This document shows, one piece after another, positions 27,961-36,075 of a stretch of 64,000 nucleotides of DNA. The DNA lies in the NCBI GenBank assembly GCA_020851455.1, contig JADZCT010000045.1, positions 62,001 to 126,000 on the forward strand, read 5' to 3'. The stretch is from Gemmatimonadaceae bacterium (GTDB lineage Bacteria; Gemmatimonadota; Gemmatimonadetes; Gemmatimonadales; Gemmatimonadaceae). The first letter of the stretch is position 1, and every line of letters starts with the position of its first letter. Below the pieces are notes generated by a model, which was given only the letters and a program-made list of their open reading frames with translations, was not told the origin of the DNA and made no database searches. Made by a program: the position numbers and the translations under genes.

Positions 27961-28584
27961 TCAGCCGATCTCGAAGCAGCACCGCGGCCGGCCGCTCCGG
28001 TCGCAGCACTCGCGCACCTCGACGCCCACGAGCCGCCGGACCATGGCCTCGGCGATGCGGCACGCCGAAGGGTGATCAACGACCACCTTCGACAGCGGGC
28101 ATCCCGCACTCCGGATGAACAGCTTCCCGCCGTCTCCCTGCACCACTTCGGCGTCGCCGCCAAGCCCGCCAAGCGCAGCGACGGCCGCCTCGGCACGCGC
28201 CCGCAGACTTCCGCCTGCCCGGCCGCCGGCCGCATGATGCCCGGCATCGCGTAGCAGCGCTTCGGCCTCATCCGGGCCCAGGCGCGTCACCATCGTCCGG
28301 AGCAGCGCGTGCAACACCGGCGCGTACGCCTCCGAGAAGGTTTCCTCGCCCGCGGGCGTCAAAGCGTAAACGTGCGCCGGCTTGCCTACACCGCTGCGGC
28401 GCAAGTCCACGCGCTCCACCAGCCCCGCCTTCTCGAGCGCCTCGATGTGCGGCCTCACCGCGTTGTCCGTCACCCGCAGCTCCGCCGCCAGGCCGTTGAT
28501 CGTCCAGTTGGAACGGCGAAGTCGCGCGAGGATGCGCTCGCGCGTGTTCCCCGTCCGCTTCCCTGGCCTGACCGCTGGCTTCAT
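27961..28584 (-). CDS. SufR-like winged-helix regulator with six cysteines
   Basis: 207 residues. Residues 14-60 form an ArsR/DeoR-type winged helix (ERILARLRRSNWTINGLAAEL, then RVTDNAVRPHIEALEKAGLV). The C-terminal half has C162, C175, C193, C194, C202 and C203 spaced as C-x12-C-x17-CC-x7-CC, similar in style to the Fe-S-binding cysteines of SufR. It probably senses Fe-S status, redox or a metal, which is inference. ATG 28584 is chosen because GGGAG lies 6 nt upstream and because earlier in-frame starts (28626, 28683) fall at or before its own promoter. Divergent from the cupredoxin gene. Confidence 0.8.
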   Translation of the reverse strand: MKPAVRPGKRTGNTRERILARLRRSNWTINGLAAELRVTDNAVRPHIEALEKAGLVERVDLRRSGVGKPAHVYALTPAGEETFSEAYAPVLHALLRTMVTRLGPDEAEALLRDAGHHAAGGRAGGSLRARAEAAVAALGGLGGDAEVVQGDGGKLFIRSAGCPLSKVVVDHPSACRIAEAMVRRLVGVEVRECCDRSGRPRCCFEIG

Positions 28585-28633
28585 GGTTGGCTCCCGCATG
28601 GCATGGAATCTGCCGCCACGCGCCATCCCCGGA

Positions 28634-28662
28634 TGAGTAGGCCGTTGTTCATAATATGTCAA
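28634..28662 (-). promoter_or_regulatory. Promoter of the SufR-like regulator gene
   Basis: TTGACA at 28662-28657, 17-nt spacer, then TACTCA at 28639-28634 on the minus strand. The -35 lies in the left arm of the palindrome. The expected transcript would begin upstream of ATG 28584. Confidence 0.5.
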
Positions 28663-28680
28663 GGTCTTTCTTGACATATT
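28653..28680. promoter_or_regulatory. Perfect 11+6+11 palindrome holding both divergent -35 boxes
   Basis: AATATGTCAAG, spacer GTCTTT, CTTGACATATT. Each arm contains TTGACA reading outward, so one dimeric repressor bound here would block both the regulator gene and the cupredoxin gene. It is very AT-rich against its surroundings. The natural ligand is the neighbouring SufR-like protein (inference). Confidence 0.75.
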
Positions 28681-28699
28681 CACGGAGAGTCGCTAGAGT
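28671..28699 (+). promoter_or_regulatory. Sigma-70-type promoter of the cupredoxin gene
   Basis: TTGACA at 28671-28676, 17-nt spacer, TAGAGT at 28694-28699. The -35 is in the right arm of the palindrome, so repression by steric hindrance is expected. Confidence 0.6.
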
Positions 28700-28769
28700 C
28701 AGTGCATGAGGCCGCGGCTCATGAGAGGCACGAAGGACTTCCGCGGCGGAGGCAGGCGTGGGAGGCGGC

Positions 28770-29114
28770 ATGAAGCGAAATGACCGACGACTCGTGGTCG
28801 CACGGACGCTGTCGTTGCTGGCGGGCGCAGCATTGCTCGCTGGTTGCGGGTCGGCGCCCAGGCCAAGGACGGTATCGCTGACGATCGAGAACCTGGCGTT
28901 CACGCCAGCGACGGCAACGGTTGCGCCGGGGGATACGCTCGTCTGGACGAACCGAGACCTGGTGCCTCACACCGTGACGGCGCGGGACGGGGCGTTCGAC
29001 TCCGGCAGTATCGCGGCGGGCGCGACATGGACGTACGTCGCGCCACGGACGGGAACCGTCGCTTACTACTGCGTCTTCCACCCGACCATGCAGGGGACGC
29101 TCGACATTCACTGA
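28770..29114 (+). CDS. Cupredoxin-type copper lipoprotein
   Basis: 114 residues. Lipobox LLAGC with the lipidated Cys at 26. A plastocyanin/azurin-like domain follows, with a complete type 1 copper site: H67 (VPHTVTA), C101, H104 and M107 in YYCVFHPTM. It is probably an electron carrier anchored to a membrane on the periplasmic side. ATG 28770 is chosen because GGAGG lies just upstream; GTG 28758 is in frame. First gene of a transcript that likely continues into the DUF4142 gene 41 nt downstream, under the divergent SufR-like regulator. Confidence 0.88.
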   Translation: MKRNDRRLVVARTLSLLAGAALLAGCGSAPRPRTVSLTIENLAFTPATATVAPGDTLVWTNRDLVPHTVTARDGAFDSGSIAAGATWTYVAPRTGTVAYYCVFHPTMQGTLDIH

Positions 29115-29155
29115 GCGCCAGCAGGCAGACGAAGCACTCACACACAGAGGCATGT

Positions 29156-29746
29156 ATGACAGTGAAGCAAGTCGCAATCCCGGTGCTCGCACTAATCGCG
29201 GCGGTTGCATGCAGCGGCAAGGCGGACAGCACGCCGGCCGCAGCCAGCCAGGTCGCCACCACTTCGGCAGCGGCCGCTCCGGCGCCGCCCCCGACCGACG
29301 CGCAGATCGCGGCAATCGTGGTGACGGCCAACTCGGCCGACAGCGCAGCAGGGGCGCTGGCGATCCAGAAGTCGTCGAACGCGAAGATCAAGGCGTTCGC
29401 ACGCAGCATGGTCACCGACCACGGCGCGGTGAACAAGCAGGCCGTGGAACTCGCGAAGAAGATCGGTCTTACGCCGGAGTCGAACCCTACGAGCCAGTCG
29501 CTCGCGCAGGACGGCGAGTCGAACCTCAGCAACCTCCGCGGGCTAACTGGCGCGGCGTTCGACAAGGCCTACATTGACCACGAGGTCGCCCTCCACCAGC
29601 AGGTGCTCGACGCGCTGAGCAGCACGCTGCTGCCCAACACGCAGAACCCGGAGCTGAAGGCGCTCCTCGAGAAGGGCCAGCCGGTGTTCCAGGGCCACCT
29701 GGAAATGGCAAAGCAGGCGCAGGCATCGCTCTCGGTACAGCCGTAA
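29156..29746 (+). CDS. DUF4142 domain exported protein
   Basis: 196 residues. The N-terminal signal ends in a possible lipobox (AAVACSG), followed by an Ala/Pro-rich linker to about residue 45. The DUF4142 ferritin-like helical domain then follows (AIQKSSNAKIKAFARSMVTDHGAVNKQ, quoted as KIKAFARSMVTDHGAVN; later AYIDHEVALHQQVLDAL). The Asp-His pairs in MVTDH and IDHEVALHQ are conserved in the domain and could bind metal. Molecular function is not established. AGAGG precedes ATG 29156. Ends before a strong hairpin. Confidence 0.82.
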   Translation: MTVKQVAIPVLALIAAVACSGKADSTPAAASQVATTSAAAAPAPPPTDAQIAAIVVTANSADSAAGALAIQKSSNAKIKAFARSMVTDHGAVNKQAVELAKKIGLTPESNPTSQSLAQDGESNLSNLRGLTGAAFDKAYIDHEVALHQQVLDALSSTLLPNTQNPELKALLEKGQPVFQGHLEMAKQAQASLSVQP

Positions 29747-29814
29747 GGCCGCAGCGAGCGGAGCACCGCAACCTGAAGCCGGCGGGCTGCGGGGCCGATG
29801 CCGGCAGGCTGAAG

Positions 29815-29855
29815 CGACGAAGCGGGCGCCGGTAGCAACGGCGCCCGCTTCGTCG
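29815..29855. terminator. Strong hairpin terminator between convergent genes
   Basis: A perfect 16-bp stem (CGACGAAGCGGGCGCC pairing with GGCGCCCGCTTCGTCG) and a 9-nt loop. It lies between the DUF4142 gene and the convergent glycosyltransferase gene and can serve both. Only a weak TT follows the stem. Confidence 0.75.
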
Positions 29856-29856
29856 T

Positions 29857-31098
29857 TCACCCCTGCGGGTCGCGCGCGACGTCGCTCAGGAACGCGTACA
29901 GGGCGTCGCTCACCGTTCCGATGTCGTGGTCCCTCTTCGCGACCACCCACGCCCGACGGGCAATCGCCGGACCCTCGACCCGGTCTTCCACGCAGGCGCG
30001 CAGCGCCGCGTCTATCGCCTCCGGAGAAGGGTCTTCCGCGAAGTACGCGCACCCTCTTTCCCGCAGGAAGACGTTCGAGGCCGAATCGGCCGGGCCGCAG
30101 GCCAGGATCGGCCTGCCCGCTGCCATGTAGTCCGTCACCTTGGTTTGCAGCGACGACCGCGACATGTGCGCCTGCGCCGGGTCGAACGACGACGCGACGA
30201 GAAGGAGGTCGCAATCCGCCAGGGCGGCGGGCAGCGCGTCGTAGGGCACGAGGCCGCCGTCCACCACGCCCCACCTGCGCCACTGGGCCCCGTGCCTGCC
30301 CCAGAAGAACCGGTCGGTGAAGAGGACGAGCTCCATGTCGCTGCCAGCTTCGCGCAATCGCCGGATCCCCTGCGCGATAGCGGCGACGGCGTCCCAGTGC
30401 ATCGGCCACACGGATCCGGCGTACGCAACCCTGAAGCGCCCGCTCCGGGGCCGCTCGAGCGCGGACGGCATCGCATCGCCCGTACGCACCGCGTTGTGCA
30501 CCACGTGGACAGGCCGCTCCAACCCGGCAAACGCGCGCATCGCGTTGGACAGGTAGGTCGAGATCGCGAGCCACGCGACCGCGCGGCGCAGCAGGTTCCG
30601 GCCGCGCGCCCGGGTATCGAACGCCATTCGCGCGCCGGGCTGGTGCGCTAGCCAGTCGTCCATCATGTACACGACCATTGGAGCAAGTCCGGCGCACTTC
30701 CCGGCCAGCGCGACACCGACCGCGTTCGTTGGCACCGCCACGACGAGTTCCGGAGCGAACCGCGCCACCGCATCGCCATGCGGCAGCGGGCGGAGCTGTG
30801 TCCAGGCGGCGTCAACGTGCCCGATGCGCGGACGCAGCCACTGCGCCACCCGCCCCGGCACTCCGGGCGCGGCCGGCAGCACGCGATGGCCTGCTGCTGT
30901 CTCGAATGGCACGCGATGGCTCGTGCTCAGCGCCATGAGGCGGTCGGCGGGGTAGCGCGAGATGAGGTTGACGAGTGTGCGGCCGGCGCCGCGGCTTCCC
31001 GCGGAGAGGTCAACGTCGGTCGCCAGCAGGATGCGCGGGAGCGGGCCGGGTGAGGCGCCTCCGTCGCCCGCGCCCGTCACTTCAGCCGACGCTGCCAC
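29857..31098 (-). CDS. Glycosyltransferase (GT-B fold, family 4-like)
   Basis: 413 residues, cytoplasmic. It transfers a sugar from an activated donor during glycan or polysaccharide synthesis. The N-terminal half starts with [25 protein letters not shown], a typical GT4 opening. The C-terminal half has [25 protein letters not shown], then [25 protein letters not shown] and the EDP-type end, which match the nucleotide-sugar domain. Donor and acceptor are not identifiable. The start overlaps the end of the epimerase gene by 22 nt, so the two are one operon, probably for surface glycan. Confidence 0.8.
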   Translation of the reverse strand: MAASAEVTGAGDGGASPGPLPRILLATDVDLSAGSRGAGRTLVNLISRYPADRLMALSTSHRVPFETAAGHRVLPAAPGVPGRVAQWLRPRIGHVDAAWTQLRPLPHGDAVARFAPELVVAVPTNAVGVALAGKCAGLAPMVVYMMDDWLAHQPGARMAFDTRARGRNLLRRAVAWLAISTYLSNAMRAFAGLERPVHVVHNAVRTGDAMPSALERPRSGRFRVAYAGSVWPMHWDAVAAIAQGIRRLREAGSDMELVLFTDRFFWGRHGAQWRRWGVVDGGLVPYDALPAALADCDLLLVASSFDPAQAHMSRSSLQTKVTDYMAAGRPILACGPADSASNVFLRERGCAYFAEDPSPEAIDAALRACVEDRVEGPAIARRAWVVAKRDHDIGTVSDALYAFLSDVARDPQG

Positions 31099-32129
31099 GC
31101 CTCGACGATCTCGTCGAAGATCGTGGGCAGAGCGACGGTGATGGACCAGCCCGGGTAGTGCGCCATCATCCTGCGAAGGTCACTGTAATAGCAGATGTGA
31201 TCTCCCACACGATTCTGTTCCACATACTCGTGACGCATCGGCTTGCCGGTGCGCTCGGCGACCATGCCGAACGCCTCGACGATCGAGCATGAGTTGCCCT
31301 TGCCGCCGCCCAGGTTGTACACCTCGCCTGAACGCGGCGCGGCGATGAATGCTTCGGCGAACATGGCCACGTCGCGCGAGTGGATGTTGTCGCGCACCTG
31401 CTTCCCCTTGTAGCCGAAGATGCGGTAGGTGCCGCCCTCTACGTTCACCTTCACGAGGTAGCTGAGGAAACCGTGCAGCTCGACCCCCGAGTGGCTTGGG
31501 CCGGTGAGGCAGCCGCCCCTGAGCGCGCAGGTGCGCATCCCGAAATAACGGCCGTACTCCTGGACCATGACGTCGGCCGCGACCTTCGACGCGCCGAAGA
31601 TCGAGTGCGTCGAACGGTCAATGCGGAAATCCTCGGCGATCCCGTGAGCATAGGCAGGGTCAGCGTAGTCCCAGCGCGTATCGAGCTCGGCGAGGGCGAT
31701 TTCGTTCGGCGCGTCGCCGTACACTTTGTTCGTGCTGAAGTGCACGAACGGCGCTTCGATGCAGTGGGTGCGCGCCGCCTGCAGCAGGTTGAGCGTGCCG
31801 ACGGCGTTCGTGTCGAAGTCGTCGAACGGGATGCTTGCGGCGCGATCGTGGCTTGGCTGCGCTGCGGCGTGGACGATAGCGTCGGGCTTGAGGTCACGAA
31901 GCAACCGGTCAATGCCGCCACGGTCACGCACGTCGAGTTCATGGTGCCTGAAGTTGCGCAGCGTGCTCGTGAGCCGATGCTGCATCCAGCGCGTGTCGCC
32001 GCCGGACCCGAAGAACACAGCGCGCTGGTTGCTGTCCACGCCATGTACGTCCCAGCCGAGCTGGGCGAAGTGGGCGACCATTTCGGAGCCGATGAGGCCG
32101 GACGAGCCGGTGACCAGGAGCCGGGACAT
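31077..32129 (-). CDS. NAD-dependent sugar-nucleotide epimerase, CDP-paratose/tyvelose 2-epimerase-like
   Basis: 350 residues, extended short-chain dehydrogenase fold. NAD motif GSSGLIG at residues 8-14, HAAAQPSHD, and [13 protein letters not shown] match the CDP-tyvelose epimerase branch. The usual catalytic YxxxK reads F178-G-A-S-K182, so the Tyr is Phe. [24 protein letters not shown] is the substrate side, quoted here as [24 protein letters not shown] ends 7 nt before the ATG, so the gene may have its own leaderless promoter. It feeds the overlapping glycosyltransferase. Confidence 0.85.
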   Translation of the reverse strand: MSRLLVTGSSGLIGSEMVAHFAQLGWDVHGVDSNQRAVFFGSGGDTRWMQHRLTSTLRNFRHHELDVRDRGGIDRLLRDLKPDAIVHAAAQPSHDRAASIPFDDFDTNAVGTLNLLQAARTHCIEAPFVHFSTNKVYGDAPNEIALAELDTRWDYADPAYAHGIAEDFRIDRSTHSIFGASKVAADVMVQEYGRYFGMRTCALRGGCLTGPSHSGVELHGFLSYLVKVNVEGGTYRIFGYKGKQVRDNIHSRDVAMFAEAFIAAPRSGEVYNLGGGKGNSCSIVEAFGMVAERTGKPMRHEYVEQNRVGDHICYYSDLRRMMAHYPGWSITVALPTIFDEIVEAWQRRLK

Positions 32130-32136
32130 GGCAGGG

Positions 32137-32142
32137 AAGTTA
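32137..32142 (-). promoter_or_regulatory. -10 box (TAACTT) for the epimerase gene
   Basis: Minus-strand TAACTT, 7-nt spacer, ATG. It sits in the 21-bp gap after the subunit 3 gene, hinting at an internal leaderless promoter. Confidence 0.35.
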
Positions 32143-32150
32143 CCTGGTTC

Positions 32151-32804
32151 CTACCCATCCACCCCCAGGTGCTTCCGCGCCGCCGAAGGGCACCCGTTCC
32201 ACGCGGGCAGGGCCACGTTCCCGATGTACCCCAGATCCTTCACGCCCGCCTGGCTCGAGAAGAATCCGCTCGCGGTGAAGTCGCGCAGGCGATTGAAGAA
32301 CGCCACGCCATCGCGCACGCTGGGCACCGCCTTCGCCGGCCACGCGACCTGGTCGAACAGCCGCCTGCGCTCGGCGTTGGTGACCTTGAGAAACGACCTC
32401 CCGAAGGTGGTGTACGAGAAGCCGTCGAACCACCTGAGCGCATCGCGCATCCAGGCGTAGCTGTTGCCATACTCGGCGCAGAAGAAGTCCATGTATTGCG
32501 GCACGCCGGCTTCCGTCGCGCTCCCCGATCGTTCGTCGCGCGGGATGATCAGGTCAACGATGATGTTGATCTGCCGCCATTCGTCGGGCTGGAACCAGCG
32601 CGGCCGGTAGGCCACGCCCTGCCGCTGCCGCTCGAGCGCCGCTTCGACGTGCGCCGTCGCGCGCTCGGCATCGGCAGGGCCGATCGGGAGCGCGGCAAGG
32701 GCTGCGGCTCCAACGGCCGCCTTGAGTACGTCGCGCCGGGTGGAGCCGCGTGACACGGCTTCCTTCACGCGCCCGTCCGGCGAGGAATCCGCCTCTCCGA
32801 TCAC
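32151..32804 (-). CDS. Gluconate 2-dehydrogenase subunit 3 family protein (Tat-exported)
   Basis: 217 residues. This small subunit accompanies GMC flavoproteins and is thought to carry them through the Tat pathway as a hitch-hiker. A twin-arginine signal STRRDVLKAAVGAAALAALP is visible at about residues 21-40. Family blocks are RPRWFQPDEWRQINIIVDLIIPRDERSG, quoted as WFQPDEWRQINIIVDLIIP, and AGVPQYMDFF. GTG 32804 overlaps the GMC stop codon (GTGA) with GAGGGAG upstream, showing tight coupling to that gene. Confidence 0.88.
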   Translation of the reverse strand: MIGEADSSPDGRVKEAVSRGSTRRDVLKAAVGAAALAALPIGPADAERATAHVEAALERQRQGVAYRPRWFQPDEWRQINIIVDLIIPRDERSGSATEAGVPQYMDFFCAEYGNSYAWMRDALRWFDGFSYTTFGRSFLKVTNAERRRLFDQVAWPAKAVPSVRDGVAFFNRLRDFTASGFFSSQAGVKDLGYIGNVALPAWNGCPSAARKHLGVDG

Positions 32805-34495
32805 AGCTCCCTCCGCTTCATCATGTCGCTGATCGCATCGGCCGCGCGCCAGGCGAGCGCGAGGATCGTCCACGTGGGGTTCTTGTCGGCCTGCCCGACG
32901 AACGGGGCGCCGTCGGCAACGAAGAGGTTCCTGCAGTCATGCGCCTGCGACCGTGCGTTCAGCACGGATGTGGAGGGGTCGTCACCCATGCGGGCGCCGC
33001 CGGCTTCGTGGATGATCGAGCCGCCATTCCCGATGCCGTAACCGCGATCGCGCGACGGCATCGGGTCGAACACCGTGCCGCCCATCTCGGCGACGAGTGC
33101 ACGTAACGTCTCCTGCATGTGCTTCGCCTGGTTCAGCTCGTAGTCGGTCCATTCCCAGTGGAAACGGAGCACGGGGATTCCCCACCGGTCCCTGCGCTGC
33201 GGGTCGAGCTCGCAATACGACTTCTCGTTCGGGATCATCTCGCCGCGGCCGTCGAAGCCGATCGTCGTCCCGTAGTACCGGCGGTAGTCGTTCTTGAGTT
33301 CCCTGCCGTAGCCGCCGCCGGGAGGGTAGCGATGAATGCCACCCATGAATCCGTGACCGGGCACTCCCATCCCGCCCCAGACCTCGATGTGGTAGCCGCG
33401 CGGGAAGTCGAGCTTCGAGTTGTCGAGCCACCACGGCATGTACACGTGCATGCCACCCACGCCGTCGCAGTTGTGGCGCGGCTGATCCACCATCTTCGGG
33501 ATGAACCCCGCCACCCCGGCGCCAACGGTGTCGGTGAGGTACTTCCCTACCATGCCGCTCGAGTTGGCGAGCCCGTCCGGGTGACGCGACGACTTGGAGT
33601 TGAGGAGGATCCGCGCCGTCTCGCACGCGCTCGCTGCAAGCACCACGACGCGCGCCTCGACGTGGGCGTCCACCCCGTTGGCCTTGTCTATGTAGCTCAC
33701 GCCTGTCGCGAGTCCCTGGTCGTCAACCGTGACCTCGCGCGCCATTGCGCTGGTGATGATTGTGAGCCGGCCCGTCTCTTGCGCAGGAAGGAGGAGGACG
33801 TTCGGCGACGAAAAATTGGCGTTCACCGTGCAGCCGCGGTTGCACTGGCCGCAGTAGTGGCACGCCATGCGGCCGTGGATCGGCCTGGTGATGATCGAGA
33901 GTCGGGACGGGATGCAAGTGATGTCGAGCCGGTCGCTGGCCTGCTTGACCAGCAACTCGCGACAGCGGGGCATGGGCGGCGGGAGGAAGCGGCCGTCAGG
34001 GTGATTGCGGAGCCCCTCGTTCGAACCGAAGACACCGATGAGATCGTCAACCCGATCGTAGTACGGCGCGATGTCGTCGTACGAGATGGGCCAGTCGTCG
34101 CCAAGCCCGTCCCTGGACTTCGCCTTGAAGTCGTCGGGGCCGAAGCGGAGCGAGATTCGCCCCCAATGGTTGGTGCGCCCCCCGAGCATCCGCGCGCGCC
34201 ACCAGTCGAACCTGGTGCCGTCGGCGCGCGTGTACGGTTCGCCGTCAATGTCCCAGCCGCCAATGCAGGCGTCGAACTCGCCAAAGGGACGTTCCCTGGT
34301 GCTCGCCCCACGGCGCGGCGTCTGCCACGGCCAAGAGAGCATCTTCGAGTCCCGGGTGTTGTCCCACCAGAGCCCGGCCTCGAGCATCACGACGCTCGCG
34401 CCGGCCGCGGTAAGCGCGTGCGCGGCCATGCCGCCGCCGGCCCCGGAGCCCACGATGCAGACGTCGTACGTCGTTCTTTTCCGCTGGCTGGTCAT
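32801..34495 (-). CDS. GMC-family FAD oxidoreductase (gluconate/glucose dehydrogenase-type catalytic subunit)
   Basis: 564 residues, no signal of its own. Oxidises a sugar or polyol with FAD. FAD motif VGSGAGGGMAAHAL at 15-28. The catalytic His/Asn pair is in HEAGGARMG and QADKNPTWT near the C-terminus. Four cysteines C212, C215, C218 and C222 (ACHYCGQCNRGC) resemble the Fe-S-binding cluster of FAD-glucose dehydrogenase alpha subunits. With the overlapping Tat-tagged subunit 3 it probably acts in the periplasm. No multihaem cytochrome subunit gene is adjacent, so the electron acceptor is unknown. ATG 34495 chosen. Confidence 0.88.
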   Translation of the reverse strand: MTSQRKRTTYDVCIVGSGAGGGMAAHALTAAGASVVMLEAGLWWDNTRDSKMLSWPWQTPRRGASTRERPFGEFDACIGGWDIDGEPYTRADGTRFDWWRARMLGGRTNHWGRISLRFGPDDFKAKSRDGLGDDWPISYDDIAPYYDRVDDLIGVFGSNEGLRNHPDGRFLPPPMPRCRELLVKQASDRLDITCIPSRLSIITRPIHGRMACHYCGQCNRGCTVNANFSSPNVLLLPAQETGRLTIITSAMAREVTVDDQGLATGVSYIDKANGVDAHVEARVVVLAASACETARILLNSKSSRHPDGLANSSGMVGKYLTDTVGAGVAGFIPKMVDQPRHNCDGVGGMHVYMPWWLDNSKLDFPRGYHIEVWGGMGVPGHGFMGGIHRYPPGGGYGRELKNDYRRYYGTTIGFDGRGEMIPNEKSYCELDPQRRDRWGIPVLRFHWEWTDYELNQAKHMQETLRALVAEMGGTVFDPMPSRDRGYGIGNGGSIIHEAGGARMGDDPSTSVLNARSQAHDCRNLFVADGAPFVGQADKNPTWTILALAWRAADAISDMMKRREL

Positions 34496-34550
34496 TCCGC
34501 CCGCGCCCGTCGCCCGACATTCATTCCGCTGCCTCCCGGCTGGCCGCGAC

Positions 34551-36044
34551 TCAACGCTCCAGCCCGCGCTCCAGCGCGTCGTGAACGGTCTTGAGCACCT
34601 TGATTCGCGCGAAGTACTTGTCGTTCGCCTCAACGATAGTCCACGGCGCGCGCCTCGTGGAGGTATGCGAGACCATGTCGCAGACGGCGTCGGAGTAGAG
34701 GTCCCACTTCTCCCGGTTGCGCCAGTCTTCTTCGGTGATCTTGAACCGCTTGAACGCAACCGCCTCGCGCTCCTTGAATCGCTCGAGCTGCACCTTCTTG
34801 GAGATCGCGAGCCAGAACTTCACCACCACGATGCCGTGGCCGGTCATTTCCTCCTCGAAGTCGTTGATCTCGCCGTAGGCGCGCTGCCAGTCCCACTCGG
34901 AGCAGAAGCCCTCGACGCGCTCGACGAGCACGCGGCCGTACCACGAGCGGTCGAATACCACGATGTTGCCGTGGCGTGGCAAGTGCCGCCAGAAACGCCA
35001 AAGGTACGGATGCGCCTTTTCCTCGTCGGTGGGCGCGGCGACAGGGATGATGCGCATGAACCGCGCGTCAACGGCCGCCGCGAGGCGACGCACCGCGCCG
35101 CCCTTCCCCGCCGCATCGTTGCCCTCGAACACCACCACCACGGAATGGTTCCTGAACCGCTTGTGGCGCGTGAGCAGTGAAAACTTCCCCTGCCACTTCT
35201 CGAGGTCCCGCTCGTACCGCTTGCGCGGAACTTCCTTCGTCAGATCGAGTTGCGTGAGGATCGTGCGCTTGGTCGCGACGCCGGGGCTCGGGTCGGTGGT
35301 CGCGGTGCGGCCTGGCTGTACCGACGGCTTCTCGAGCCGGTGGCGCAGCCCGTCGAGCAGGCGCTCGGCGGTAACGATCTCGCGATAGCGGCGGTCAACG
35401 CCCTCCACCACGATCCACGGCGCATACGCCTGTGACGTGTCGCGCAGCACGCGCTCCGACACCTCACGGAAGCGATCGTAGCGCGCGAAGTAGTCTTCGT
35501 CCTTCTTCGTCACGCGCCAGCGGGTGAGTGGGTCCGCCCTGAGTTCCCTGATTCTCCTGCGCTGCGCCTTCCTCGAGAGATGGAACCAGAACTTGAGGAT
35601 CAGCGCACCTTCGTCGGCGAGCATCAGCTCGAACCGGTTGATCTCCGCGACGCGCCGGTCGAGCCGGGCCCAGTGCGGCCGCCGCTCCGCCATTGCCGCG
35701 TTCACGATCGGCCATGTGTACCAGGAACCAAAGAAGATCCCGATCTTCCCTGCAGACGGGAGCATGCGCCAGTAACGCCAGAGCCGCGGTCGTTCCAACT
35801 CTTCGTCCGACGCCTCACCCGTGCCATTCACCTCGATGTGGCGCGGGTCCATCCACGAAGTGAGCGCGTTCACCGTCTCGCCGCGCCCGCCGCCCTCTAC
35901 GCCGCCCACGAGCACGATCACCGGAAAGGCGCGCGAGTCCTTGAGCGCGTATTGCGCGTCGAGGAGCGCGCCGCGCAGCTCCGTGCTGCGCCGGGCATAC
36001 TCTTCCTTGGAAATGGTCTGGCCAAGTTCGGCGTCTTCGAACAT
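34551..36044 (-). CDS. Two-domain PPK2 enzyme, polyphosphate:AMP phosphotransferase type
   Basis: 497 residues made of two PPK2 domains. Uses polyphosphate to phosphorylate AMP (or ADP). The C-terminal domain has a full Walker A (FEGNDAAGKGGA, about 306-317) and Walker B (VVFDRSWYGR, D365-R366). The N-terminal domain has degenerate equivalents (GGVEGGGRGET at 47-57; FFGSWYTWP at about 104-112 lacking the Asp-Arg). This one-dead, one-live layout matches known class II PPK2 enzymes. Start ATG with GGAG 9 nt upstream. It lies 55 nt upstream of the GMC gene on the same strand. Confidence 0.9.
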   Translation of the reverse strand: MFEDAELGQTISKEEYARRSTELRGALLDAQYALKDSRAFPVIVLVGGVEGGGRGETVNALTSWMDPRHIEVNGTGEASDEELERPRLWRYWRMLPSAGKIGIFFGSWYTWPIVNAAMAERRPHWARLDRRVAEINRFELMLADEGALILKFWFHLSRKAQRRRIRELRADPLTRWRVTKKDEDYFARYDRFREVSERVLRDTSQAYAPWIVVEGVDRRYREIVTAERLLDGLRHRLEKPSVQPGRTATTDPSPGVATKRTILTQLDLTKEVPRKRYERDLEKWQGKFSLLTRHKRFRNHSVVVVFEGNDAAGKGGAVRRLAAAVDARFMRIIPVAAPTDEEKAHPYLWRFWRHLPRHGNIVVFDRSWYGRVLVERVEGFCSEWDWQRAYGEINDFEEEMTGHGIVVVKFWLAISKKVQLERFKEREAVAFKRFKITEEDWRNREKWDLYSDAVCDMVSHTSTRRAPWTIVEANDKYFARIKVLKTVHDALERGLER

Positions 36045-36075
36045 GCGCGTACTCCGGGGACGGTCGTTGCGGTTC

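Noticed and set aside
28585-28683. Earlier starts for the SufR-like regulator (ATG 28683, 28626)
   Set aside because: 28683 lies upstream of its own promoter palindrome and 28626 has no usable ribosome site; 28584 has GGGAG at good spacing.
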